A stretch of DNA of 36,380 nt from Deltaproteobacteria bacterium (GTDB taxonomy: Bacteria > Desulfobacterota > Deferrimicrobia > Deferrimicrobiales > Deferrimicrobiaceae), in contig JACRMU010000100.1 of NCBI GenBank assembly GCA_016219515.1, positions 1 through 36,380 of the forward strand, given 5' to 3'. The notes under the pieces were generated by a model. That model ran no database searches, was not told the origin of the DNA, and was given only the letters and a program-made list of their open reading frames with translations. A program made the translations under genes and the position numbers. Positions 15,401 to 23,618 of the stretch are shown here, in pieces (position 1 is the first letter of the stretch; each line of letters opens with the position of its first letter).

Positions 15401-18400
15401 TGGTTCCCGATGATGGAGGGCCGCAGCTTCCTCCTCCAGAGCTTCACGCCGACTCCCCGCAGGCTGGCCCAGGCGGTCGCGGACCACCGGGTTTCCTTTC
15501 TCAAGGCAGGCTCCCCGATCTACGAGGCGATGTCGAAGGTCGACGGGCTCTTCGAGCCCGGCAAGGGGGGATTCGACGTAAGCTCGCTCCGGCGGGAGGG
15601 ATCTCCCGGGATTTGCGGTTGCGCGGCTCCCTACTCCTATCCCGCCCATGCGCGGATCCAGGCAGTGCTCGGCGATGTCGCCATCAACTCGCTATGGCGC
15701 ACGGAGGATTTCGGATCGCAGCACGCGACGTTCAAGCGGCGCCCGAGCGTCGAGCGCCGTTGCGCGGAGACCTACCGGGACGAGCTTACGCGCCTTGCGG
15801 GCGATCGCGAGCCGGAGGAGGTGATCGCCTCGGTGCGGACCCCGATCGAGATGGACTTCGAGCACCCCGAGATCCTCCCGCTGCCGTGGGTGAATCCCGT
15901 GATCGCCGACCGGCTGGAGGACGAAGACGGCAAACGGGTCGAAAGCCCCCGCGAGGTGACCGAAGCGCTCATCACGGCGAAAGGGCGGGGCCGCAAGGCG
16001 GTGATCGGGCAGCTTCTTTACCGGGGCTCCCAGCCGCACCGCATGGCCTGGCTGATGGAAAGCAACGAGGGCCGACGGGGGGCCGCCCGGCCCGACGCGA
16101 GGCTCACCGCGGCGAAATATTACAACCACGCGTTCGCGCCCGAATGGGCGGGAAAAGGCAGGGAAGGCAGACGCCTGGCGCACGACGGCGGCGACTCGGC
16201 CTACTGGGTGCGGGTGCTCTACGACCCCGCAAGCCCGGAGGACGCGCTGATCCTTTCCGGCCCGGAAGACCCGGTGACTCCCAGGACCTTCTACGCTTCG
16301 GGCCGCTCCGGAAACATCGCCAACGTGAACGGCCACCTGGTCAACGAGACGATGTACGAAAACGCGCTGAACGAACACACCCGGTACTTCCGGAAAGTCG
16401 GCGTGACCTTCATTCATCATCCCACCAAGGACCGGACGCCGGTCGTCGTCGTTGCCCTCCAGCCGGGGATCCAGCCGGGCCAGGAGCTGGTCGACCTCGT
16501 CCAGATGACGATCCATCAGAAATTGAATCCCCAGGTCAAGCCGGAAACCCAGGACATCGTCTTCCTGGTCGCCGAAACGCCGGGTTTCGAAGGGGAGGAA
16601 ACCTTCCTCCCGATGACCCTGACGGCGAAGATCATGTACGAGCTGATCAAGTACTACGCCGGGAAGCCCCTTGAAATCCTCCAGAGGATGCATTCGGCGC
16701 TGCTGCCCGACGAGGTCCGCGCTTCGATCCGCGGGGGCGATACGGAGTTCTTCCGGGCGAATGCGTTGTTCCAGGGGATGCCGAACCTGGTCGGGCTGAA
16801 GGTCAAGGGAACCCTGATCAACCTGTTGGACCGTGTCATCGCATCCCGCGAGGGCGACGAGGCGGTGACCGCGGCGTTCCGCCCCGACGCGCCGGCGGCC
16901 GATCCTTATGCCGGAGCCCCCGGACCGCTCGTAAAGCGCCTGGGGACGAAGCCGCTTCGTCCCGGCATCGACCCGATCCCCCCCTACCAGGAGGCCTGCG
17001 GCATCGCCCGGAACGAAGACGGGATGAGCATGGTGCACAGGGACCCCGCCCTGGGGTTCCGCAAGTTCGTGCGCCCCACGCCGTCTCCGAAAGCCGGGCA
17101 GGCGCTGGTCCAGGTGCTTTACGCCGGCGCCACCTACAACGTCATCAACGGGATCACGGCCGACCCCGTCGAGGTGCTGGGCGACAAGGGCCACCACGTG
17201 CTCGGAGACGCGGCCGTCGCGCAGATCCTGGCGCTGTCTCCCGAGGCGGAGAACGAAGGGCGCCTGGCCATCGGCCAGCTCGTGCTCGTCGATCCGCTGG
17301 TGTTCAACCGCCAGGCGCCCACGGTGACCCTGGACGCGCAGCGCGAGGGCCACATCGGCGGGTACCAGGGCGGCCGCGACCAGGCCACCCTGCAGGCATT
17401 CGCCGCGTTCGACACGGGCAGCCTCATCGAGGTCCCCGTGGACATGCCGCTTCCCCTTGCGGCGACCCTGATCCTGAACGGGCCGACCGTGGAGCACGCG
17501 CTGTTCCATCCCCGCAAGCTCAACCTCGGCCCGGACGACGTTCTTCTGACCCACGGAGGCAGCGGCCACACGGGGTCCATCGCGATCGACATGGCGGCGG
17601 CCCTGGGCATCCCGGTCCTCGCTTATGTCTCCGACGCTGAGGAAGGCGAGCTCGTCCGCAAGCGCCAACCCCGGGCGGATCTCGCTTTCGTCCTGCGGAA
17701 GGACCACCCGGATGCCTTGCGGCCGGCGCCGGTCGACGACCCGGAAGGGCTGGCGAGGTGGCAGGAGGCGGTGGACCGCCTCGTGAAATCGGTCCCCCCC
17801 AAGTACCGTCCCACGAAAATCATGCAAAACGCCGGCAGGGGGCTCATGGCGGCGGACTTCCGGCTGCTGCGGCCGAGTCCCCGCGGCAGCCGCACCGCCT
17901 GGTTCTCGGGGGCCTTCGGTCTTTACGGGACGTTCAACGGGTACGACGCCGCGCTCTCCGCCGCCGATGCCCTCGGCCCGGACGGCGCGGACGTAAGGCT
18001 CGGGGAGAACGTGCTGATCCACTTCGGGGCCGCCGCGGACGCGGAAGGGATGGACGAGCAGGCGGTCGCGGCGATCGTCGAGGCCGCCCGGCTCGGGGCC
18101 CGGGTGACCGTGCTTGCCGAAACCCAGGAGCAGCAGAACCGGCTGCTTCGCCGGGAGGACGTTTCCGCGCACTTCGGCAAGACCCGGATACAGAACGTCG
18201 AGGCCCTGCGTGCGGGGGAAGGAAAGAAAAAGCTTCTCTGGCCTGCGCACATGCCCGACGTGGACGAGGGCCGCTTCGACCCGGGGCGGGAGGCCCACCG
18301 GAGCTGGCCCGGCCGGGATGCCCAGGCGCGCTTCGCCACCGAGACGGTCAGCGTGGTCAAGAACGCGCTGGCTCCCTACAACACCAACCGCACCGGATTG

Positions 18401-19949
18401 TGGGACGCGATCTGGGACAACGGCCGCCGCGACCGCCTGGGATTGAACGTGGCGCTATTGACGGAGCAAACCGGCCGCGTGGCGTACGGGGAAACCGTTT
18501 CCGGACAGACGCTGACCTGGCACCTCGCCCAGGGTTGGATGCTGCAGCGGACGATCCTTGTCCCGGCGGACCCGAAAGAGCTCGGCCCTGCCGCGACGGC
18601 CCGGGAGAAGATCGTCCGGATGGCCGGCTCCCACATGTACGAGCCCCACGAGGTGCAGGCGTTCCGGGACAAGATCGACAGGGGGCTTTATCGCTTCCCC
18701 GGGCCGGACCGGATTCACGATGCGGACCGGATTCCGCTCGGCTTCGGCGATCAGCTCCACGGCCGCGCCCCCGGTTCCACCGCTTACAGGATCGTGATCG
18801 ATCTCGACGGGGTCCGCTCGGAGCGCGAACTGTTGCAGGCCCAGGGCATCCGGATCGCCGAAGAGCTGTCGCTCATGAGGCTGCTGCTGCACCCCGTCGG
18901 TCCGGACGGATCGGTCGCCACGGTGGAGTTCCGGCTCAACCTGCCCAAGGCCAGCAATACCCTGCGCAACGCCGACCTGCACTGGTTCCGCGGCGACGCG
19001 GTCCGGCAGCTCCGGATGCTGTTGCGGCGGGTCCGGGAGGAGGCCGGCGTCAAGGCCTTGGTGCTGACGGCCGAAGGCACCCGGGCGTTCGTCCCGGGGC
19101 AGAACAGCGACGAGCTCGCCGTGATGGACGACGAGCGGATCACCGAGCTCGCCGCGCTCGCCCAGGAGACGATGAGCGCCATCGAGAGCTTCGGTATCCC
19201 GGTCGTGCTGAACCTGAACGGGCTGGCTCTTGGCGGCGGGGCCGAGCTTGTGGCTGCCGCGCACTACGTCGTCGCTTCCCGGGTCGAGCGCATCTCCCTG
19301 GGGCAGCCGGAGACCGTCATCAACCTGATCCCCGGCTTCGGCGGAACCCAGCGGCTGGTCCGGCTGATGGCGGATCGGTCCCGGCTGGGGCAAAGGAGCG
19401 GACTTCTCTTCGCGGCCGATACGATCCTCACCGGCTGGCCGATGAGCGTCGAGGAAGGGTACGCGCACGGGCTGATCTCGGAGCTTGTCCCGTCGAACTC
19501 GCTTTGCAGAGGAGCGCCACCGGGCGGCGAAGCGATGGGAAGACCCCATGGACGACAGGGAGACCGGCGCTCCAATGGATCCTTCGATCCTCACAGAGGA
19601 CGAACATGTAAAACGATGCTTGCGTCACGCCGAAACCGTCGGCCGCAGGGGAAAGGTATTGCGTTACGCCCTGGACCTCATCGTCCGCAACATCACGGAG
19701 GGGGTTCAGTACGGGGAGGAGGCATACTTTTTCGGACAGGCCGGGGCAAGCAGCGAGTTCCGGCAGTCGATCGCCCGTTTCCGCAACCACGTTCCGCTTC
19801 CGCGTCCTCCGCGCCGCCCGATGACGGAAACGGAACGCTTCAGGGTTCGGCAATTGACGGACGAGGCGCTTGCGGAAGCGAAGACGCGCGACGCGATGGA
19901 ATGGAAAGAGTTCGCCGGGCCCAGGGCGGAGTTGCGTTCTCGTCGATAA
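12473..19949 (+). CDS. Giant fusion: crotonase - acyl-CoA synthetase - enoyl-CoA reductase - crotonase (propionyl-CoA-synthase-like), frameshifted near 3' end
   Basis: One continuous frame encodes about 2,340 residues; after a +1 shift near 19490-19510 the last ~150 residues complete the second crotonase (about 2,490 in all). Order: crotonase 1 (residues 1-280; oxyanion loop FSAGTDF at 59, E136 in VPEVKVG); an unassigned linker (280-460); AMP-forming acyl-CoA synthetase (463-1400; P-loop YSSGSTGQPKG at 923, SLWRTED, GRSGNIANVNGH, catalytic Lys K1386 in LTAKIM), with an unusual insert at about 618-872; a CCR/Pcs-type medium-chain reductase (1515-2090; nucleotide loop GGSGHTG at 1695); and crotonase 2 (2100-end; E2258 in GGGAELV and E2280 in GQPETV). 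These are the three activities of propionyl-CoA synthase (3-hydroxyacid to 3-hydroxyacyl-CoA to enoyl-CoA to acyl-CoA), but Chloroflexus Pcs is ACS-ECH-ECR and about 1,820 residues. Substrate is inferred only. Cytoplasmic; ATP and probably NADPH dependent. GGAG lies 10 bases before the ATG; no clear promoter seen. Confidence 0.85.
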
Positions 19950-20003
19950 ATAATGGTAGTATTGTTCGTACCCCGATACCCCTCCACATCCAAGGAGGCA
20001 CGG

Positions 20004-20969
20004 TTGTCGGAATCCGTTTATTTCATAACCGGCGTGGCGGGCTTCATCGGCTCCCACGTTGCCTTGTCTCTGCTTCGGCGCGGCGACCGCATCTTCGGAC
20101 TGGACAACTTCGACCCCTTCTACGCCCGGGAGATCAAGGAGCGGAACCTTTCGGCGCTCAAGGAGCACCCGGGGTTCCGTTTTATCGAGGGAGACATCCG
20201 TGACGCGTCGGCGCTCCGTCGTTGGGGAGCGGGCGAGTCGCCGGCTGCGCTGATCCACCTCGCCGCCAAGGCGGGCGTCCGGCCGTCGGTCGCGGACCCC
20301 GCGGCCTATGCGGACGTCAACGTCATGGGGACCGTGCGGGTCCTCGAATGGGCGAGGGACCGCTCCGTCCCCCGCGTGCTCTTCGCCTCCTCCTCCTCCG
20401 TCTACGGGGGGAACATGAAGGTCCCCTTTTCCGAGGACGATTTCGTCGACCGTCCGGTCAGCCCCTACGCAGCCACGAAGAAGGCGGGGGAGCTTCTCTG
20501 CCATGCGTGGTCCCACCTCCACGGGATGAACGTCGTGTCGCTCCGCTTCTTCACCGTCTACGGGCCGGCGCAGCGGCCGGAGATGGCGATCCACAAGTTC
20601 ACCCGGGATCTCCTGGCGGGGAAGGAAATCGAGATCTTCGGCGACGGGACGACCCGGAGGGACTACACGTACATCGACGACATCGTGGGCGGCGTCCTCG
20701 GCGCGCTTTCCGCGCCCGGCGGATACCGCGTCTACAACCTGGGGGAGTCCGCGACGATCTCCCTTTCCGACCTCGTGGCCCTGCTGGAGAAAGCCACCGG
20801 CGTCCGCGCGAAGCGGAAGCGCCTTCCCCTCCAGCCGGGAGACGTTCCCGTGACCTATGCCGACATTTCGCGGGCCCGCGCGGAGATCGGGTACGACCCG
20901 AAGACCCCCGTGGAGGCCGGCGTGAAGAAATTCGTCGAATGGTACCGCGGTACCGGGAAACCCCAATAA
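20004..20969 (+). CDS. NAD-dependent nucleotide-sugar epimerase (UDP-glucuronate 4-epimerase-like)
   Basis: The 321-residue protein is an extended short-chain dehydrogenase. The N-terminal dinucleotide motif GVAGFIGSHVA follows the first strand, DNFDPFY is the cofactor-adenosine acidic turn typical of UDP-glucuronate epimerases, SSSSVYGG supplies the catalytic Ser/Thr region and YAATKKAGE the YxxxK pair. SLRFFTVYGPAQRPEMAIHKF is a substrate-binding stretch, and GDGTTRRDYTYIDD the C-terminal signature. Such enzymes interconvert UDP-glucuronate and UDP-galacturonate for surface polysaccharide; UDP-glucose 4-epimerase is the alternative. I use the TTG at 20004 because a perfect AAGGAGG lies 5 bases upstream and homology begins just after it. 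It starts 54 bases after the giant gene and precedes the FBP aldolase/phosphatase gene by 24 bases. Confidence 0.87.
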   Translation: MSESVYFITGVAGFIGSHVALSLLRRGDRIFGLDNFDPFYAREIKERNLSALKEHPGFRFIEGDIRDASALRRWGAGESPAALIHLAAKAGVRPSVADPAAYADVNVMGTVRVLEWARDRSVPRVLFASSSSVYGGNMKVPFSEDDFVDRPVSPYAATKKAGELLCHAWSHLHGMNVVSLRFFTVYGPAQRPEMAIHKFTRDLLAGKEIEIFGDGTTRRDYTYIDDIVGGVLGALSAPGGYRVYNLGESATISLSDLVALLEKATGVRAKRKRLPLQPGDVPVTYADISRARAEIGYDPKTPVEAGVKKFVEWYRGTGKPQ

Positions 20970-20993
20970 CCATTCCAAGGAAGGAGGCTGGAA

Positions 20994-22115
20994 ATGAAGA
21001 TCACGCTTTCGGTCATCAAGGCGGACATCGGCTCCATCGGGGGCCACATCCGTCCCAGCGCGAAGCTCCTCGATGAGGTCCGCCGGAAGGTCGCGGAGAT
21101 CGGCAAAGGCCTGCTGATCGATACCTATATCGGGTTCACGGGGGACGACATCGCGATCCTGATGACGCACACCGGCGGCAACCTGAACGAGAAGGTCCAC
21201 AAGCTCGCATGGGACGCCTTCCTCGCCGGGACGGAAGTCGCCAAGGCGCAGGGGCTCTACGGCGCGGGGCAGGACCTGCTCAAGGACTCCTTCTCCGGGA
21301 ACGTGAAGGGGATGGGTCCCGCCGTGGCGGAGATGACCTTCGAGGAGCGGCCCAACGAGCCGTTCCTCCTGTTCGCCGCGGACAAGACGGACCCGGGCGC
21401 CTACAACCTGCCGTGCTACATGGCGTTCGCCGACCCGATGCACAGCGCCGGGCTCATTCTTTCCGCCAAGGTGGGGATGGGGTTCACCTTCCGGATCATG
21501 GATGTCGCGCATACGGATGGGGACCGGTGCATCGACCTGAACGCGCCCGAGGACCTCTACGACATCGCCGCGCTGCTGCGCGACCAGGAGCGGTTCGTCG
21601 TCGAATCGATCCGCTCCCGCGCCTCGGGAGACATCGCTGCGTCGGTGAGCACGACCCGGCTGCACAACATCGCGGGGAAGTACACCGGCAAGGACGACCC
21701 CGTGATGCTGGTGCGGGTGCAGGGGAACTTCCCCGCCACCGGGGAAGTGCTTTCCCCGTTCACCATCGGCCACCTCGTGGCGGGCTTCATGCGGGGGAGC
21801 CACCACGGCGCGCTGATGCCGGTGACCGCGAACACGGGAATCTCCTTCTTCGACGGGCCGCCGATCGTCTCCTGCCTCGCCTTCTGCATCAAGAACGGCA
21901 AGCTCACGGAACCGGCGGACGCCTTCGACCATCCGTACTGGGAGTACGTCCGGACGAAGGTGTCGGCGAAGTCCGAGGACCTTCGCCGGCAGGGATTCTT
22001 CGGCCCGGCGATGCTTCCGTACAGCGAGCTGGAGTACGGCGGGATCGTCGACCGCCTGAAGAAAATGGACTCGAAATTCCGCGTCGTCTCGGGGAAGGAA
22101 GGGGTCAAGGCCTAA
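20994..22115 (+). CDS. fbp: Bifunctional fructose-1,6-bisphosphate aldolase/phosphatase (archaeal/deep-bacterial type)
   Basis: This enzyme condenses dihydroxyacetone phosphate and glyceraldehyde-3-phosphate and dephosphorylates the product to fructose-6-phosphate in one active site, driving gluconeogenesis in one direction. The 373 residues carry the family features: MKITLSVIKADIGSIGGH at the N-terminus (Asp and His are metal ligands in structures), DTYIGFTGDDIAILMTH, FLLFAADKTDPGAYNLP with the Lys expected to form the Schiff base, PMHSAGLILS, and near the C-terminus LRRQGFFGPAMLPYSELEYGGI. The ATG has an AAGGAGG about 8 bases upstream. pgi follows after 104 bases, so F6P made here can go to G6P. 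The family is common in archaea and certain autotrophic or thermophilic bacteria and less so elsewhere. Identity is firm. Confidence 0.94.
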   Translation: MKITLSVIKADIGSIGGHIRPSAKLLDEVRRKVAEIGKGLLIDTYIGFTGDDIAILMTHTGGNLNEKVHKLAWDAFLAGTEVAKAQGLYGAGQDLLKDSFSGNVKGMGPAVAEMTFEERPNEPFLLFAADKTDPGAYNLPCYMAFADPMHSAGLILSAKVGMGFTFRIMDVAHTDGDRCIDLNAPEDLYDIAALLRDQERFVVESIRSRASGDIAASVSTTRLHNIAGKYTGKDDPVMLVRVQGNFPATGEVLSPFTIGHLVAGFMRGSHHGALMPVTANTGISFFDGPPIVSCLAFCIKNGKLTEPADAFDHPYWEYVRTKVSAKSEDLRRQGFFGPAMLPYSELEYGGIVDRLKKMDSKFRVVSGKEGVKA

Positions 22116-22219
22116 GGGAAGATTCGAAATCGCGTAAACTGCTTCGGAAATACCGCAACGCGGACGCAGGGCGCGAGCCCGGAGTCCGTATCTCGTGGAG
22201 ATATGCAGAGGGAGGTAGG

Positions 22220-23614
22220 TTGAAGGACGCGCTGGACATCCGTTTCGACTTCTCGCTGGTGCTGGAGAAGAACCTCCGCAGTGGGGAGGGGCTCGCCGCC
22301 CCGCGGCTCCGGGCGGCCCTTCGGCGGGCGGAGAAGGCGGCCCTGGCGGTCGCCCGGCGGCACGCGGCGGGGGAGATCGGGTTCCCCGACCTTCCGTTCC
22401 GCGAAACGGAGGCTCGCCGCATTTCGCGCGACGCGGCACGGATGCGGAAGCGGTTCACCCACATGCTCGTGCTGGGGATCGGCGGCTCCGCGCTCGGGAC
22501 GAAGGCCGTCCTCGAAGCGCTCGGGGGCGAAGGCGCGCGGAAGGGGCTCGCCGTGACCGTCGCCGACAACGTCGATCCCGACGTCTTCTTCCCCGTCCTG
22601 CGCTCCCTCCCGATGAAGAAGACCGTCGTCGTCGCCGTCAGCAAGTCGGGGGGGACCGCCGAGACGAACTCGCAGCTCTCCATGGCGATCGACGCCCTGA
22701 AGAAAGCCAACGGAGGCGCCTGGAAGGACCGGCTCATCCTCGTCACCGACCCGGAGAAGGGGATCTTCCGCCGGATGGCGCGGGAGGAGGGGATTGCGGC
22801 CTATCCCGTCCCTGCGAACGTCGGCGGGAGGTTTTCCGTCCTGTCGCCGGTCGGGCTCCTTCCGCTGGCCGCGGCCGGGGTGTCCGTGGGCCGGCTGCTT
22901 TCGGGGGCGCGGCGGATGGAGGCGCTGTTCCGGGGCAGGAAGCCGGAGGAGAACCCGGTCCTCTTCGCCGCCGCGGTATACGCCCACTACATGATGGCCG
23001 ACCCGAAGCCGGTGCACGTCTGGATGACCTACGGGGAAGGGCTGGAGCGGGTGGCCGAGTGGTGGCAGCAGCTCTGGGGGGAAAGCCTGGGAAAGAAGCG
23101 GAAGGATGGAACGTCCGTCGGGCAGGCGCCGGCGCGCGCGGTGGGCGTGACCGACCAGCATTCGCAGGTGCAGCTCTACCAGGACGGCCCCGCCGACAAG
23201 GTCTACACATTCGTCAAGTGGAAGGAGGGGAAGGAGAGGGGGAACGTCCCCCGGGCCGCGTTCGCACCCGATATGTCGATGCTGGGCGGCAGGCCCCTGC
23301 GGGACCTGTTCGAGGCGGAGTTCGAGGGGACGATCGGCGCGCTCTGGAGCGCGGGCAGGCCTATCGTGCGGGTCGAGATCGGCGCGCGGGACGAGGAGCA
23401 CATCGGCGCGTTCCTCCATTTCTGGGAGTGGGTGACCGCCGTCGTCGGGGAGTGCGCGGGCATCGACCCCTTCGACCAGCCGGGGGTGGAGGAAGGGAAG
23501 AAGATCACCCGCGCCCTGATGGGAGAGAAGGGGTCCTCCTCCCGGCGGGAGGAGTTCCTGCGGAAGATGAGGGCTCGGACGCCGGCCGTGATCCGCGTCC
23601 GGAAGGGCGGGTAA
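22220..23614 (+). CDS. pgi: Glucose-6-phosphate isomerase
   Basis: Pgi interconverts fructose-6-phosphate and glucose-6-phosphate. The 464-residue length fits the shorter bacterial form. Diagnostic segments are MLVLGIGGSALGTKAVLEAL, SKSGGTAETNSQLS (sugar-phosphate-binding SIS motif), the GGRFSVLSPVGLLPLA signature, WWQQLWGESLGKKR with the catalytic Glu, and TDQHSQVQLYQDG with the catalytic His; the C-terminal EEGKKI segment carries the last catalytic Lys. I chose the TTG at 22220 because GGAGG lies 4 bases before it and the first helix begins there; the open frame extends far upstream inside the FBP aldolase/phosphatase gene and is not real. It acts directly after the upstream fbp product. 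mutL follows after 4 bases. Confidence 0.94.
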   Translation: MKDALDIRFDFSLVLEKNLRSGEGLAAPRLRAALRRAEKAALAVARRHAAGEIGFPDLPFRETEARRISRDAARMRKRFTHMLVLGIGGSALGTKAVLEALGGEGARKGLAVTVADNVDPDVFFPVLRSLPMKKTVVVAVSKSGGTAETNSQLSMAIDALKKANGGAWKDRLILVTDPEKGIFRRMAREEGIAAYPVPANVGGRFSVLSPVGLLPLAAAGVSVGRLLSGARRMEALFRGRKPEENPVLFAAAVYAHYMMADPKPVHVWMTYGEGLERVAEWWQQLWGESLGKKRKDGTSVGQAPARAVGVTDQHSQVQLYQDGPADKVYTFVKWKEGKERGNVPRAAFAPDMSMLGGRPLRDLFEAEFEGTIGALWSAGRPIVRVEIGARDEEHIGAFLHFWEWVTAVVGECAGIDPFDQPGVEEGKKITRALMGEKGSSSRREEFLRKMRARTPAVIRVRKGG

Positions 23615-23618
23615 CGTC

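Noticed and set aside
12263-15649. Very long antisense frame (1,128 residues) opposite the first half of the giant gene
   Set aside because: Its product is low-complexity, rich in Arg, Pro and Gly, with no family motif; long antisense frames are a normal side effect of GC-rich codon use opposite a long gene.
15692-18298. Second long antisense frame (868 residues) opposite the giant gene
   Set aside because: Same reasoning: no domain, no ribosome site, and the opposite strand carries clear catalytic motifs throughout.
19500-20203. Extension of the giant gene in its original frame to 20203
   Set aside because: The extra residues have no crotonase character and overlap the epimerase start with its good ribosome site; the shifted frame gives the proper domain end.
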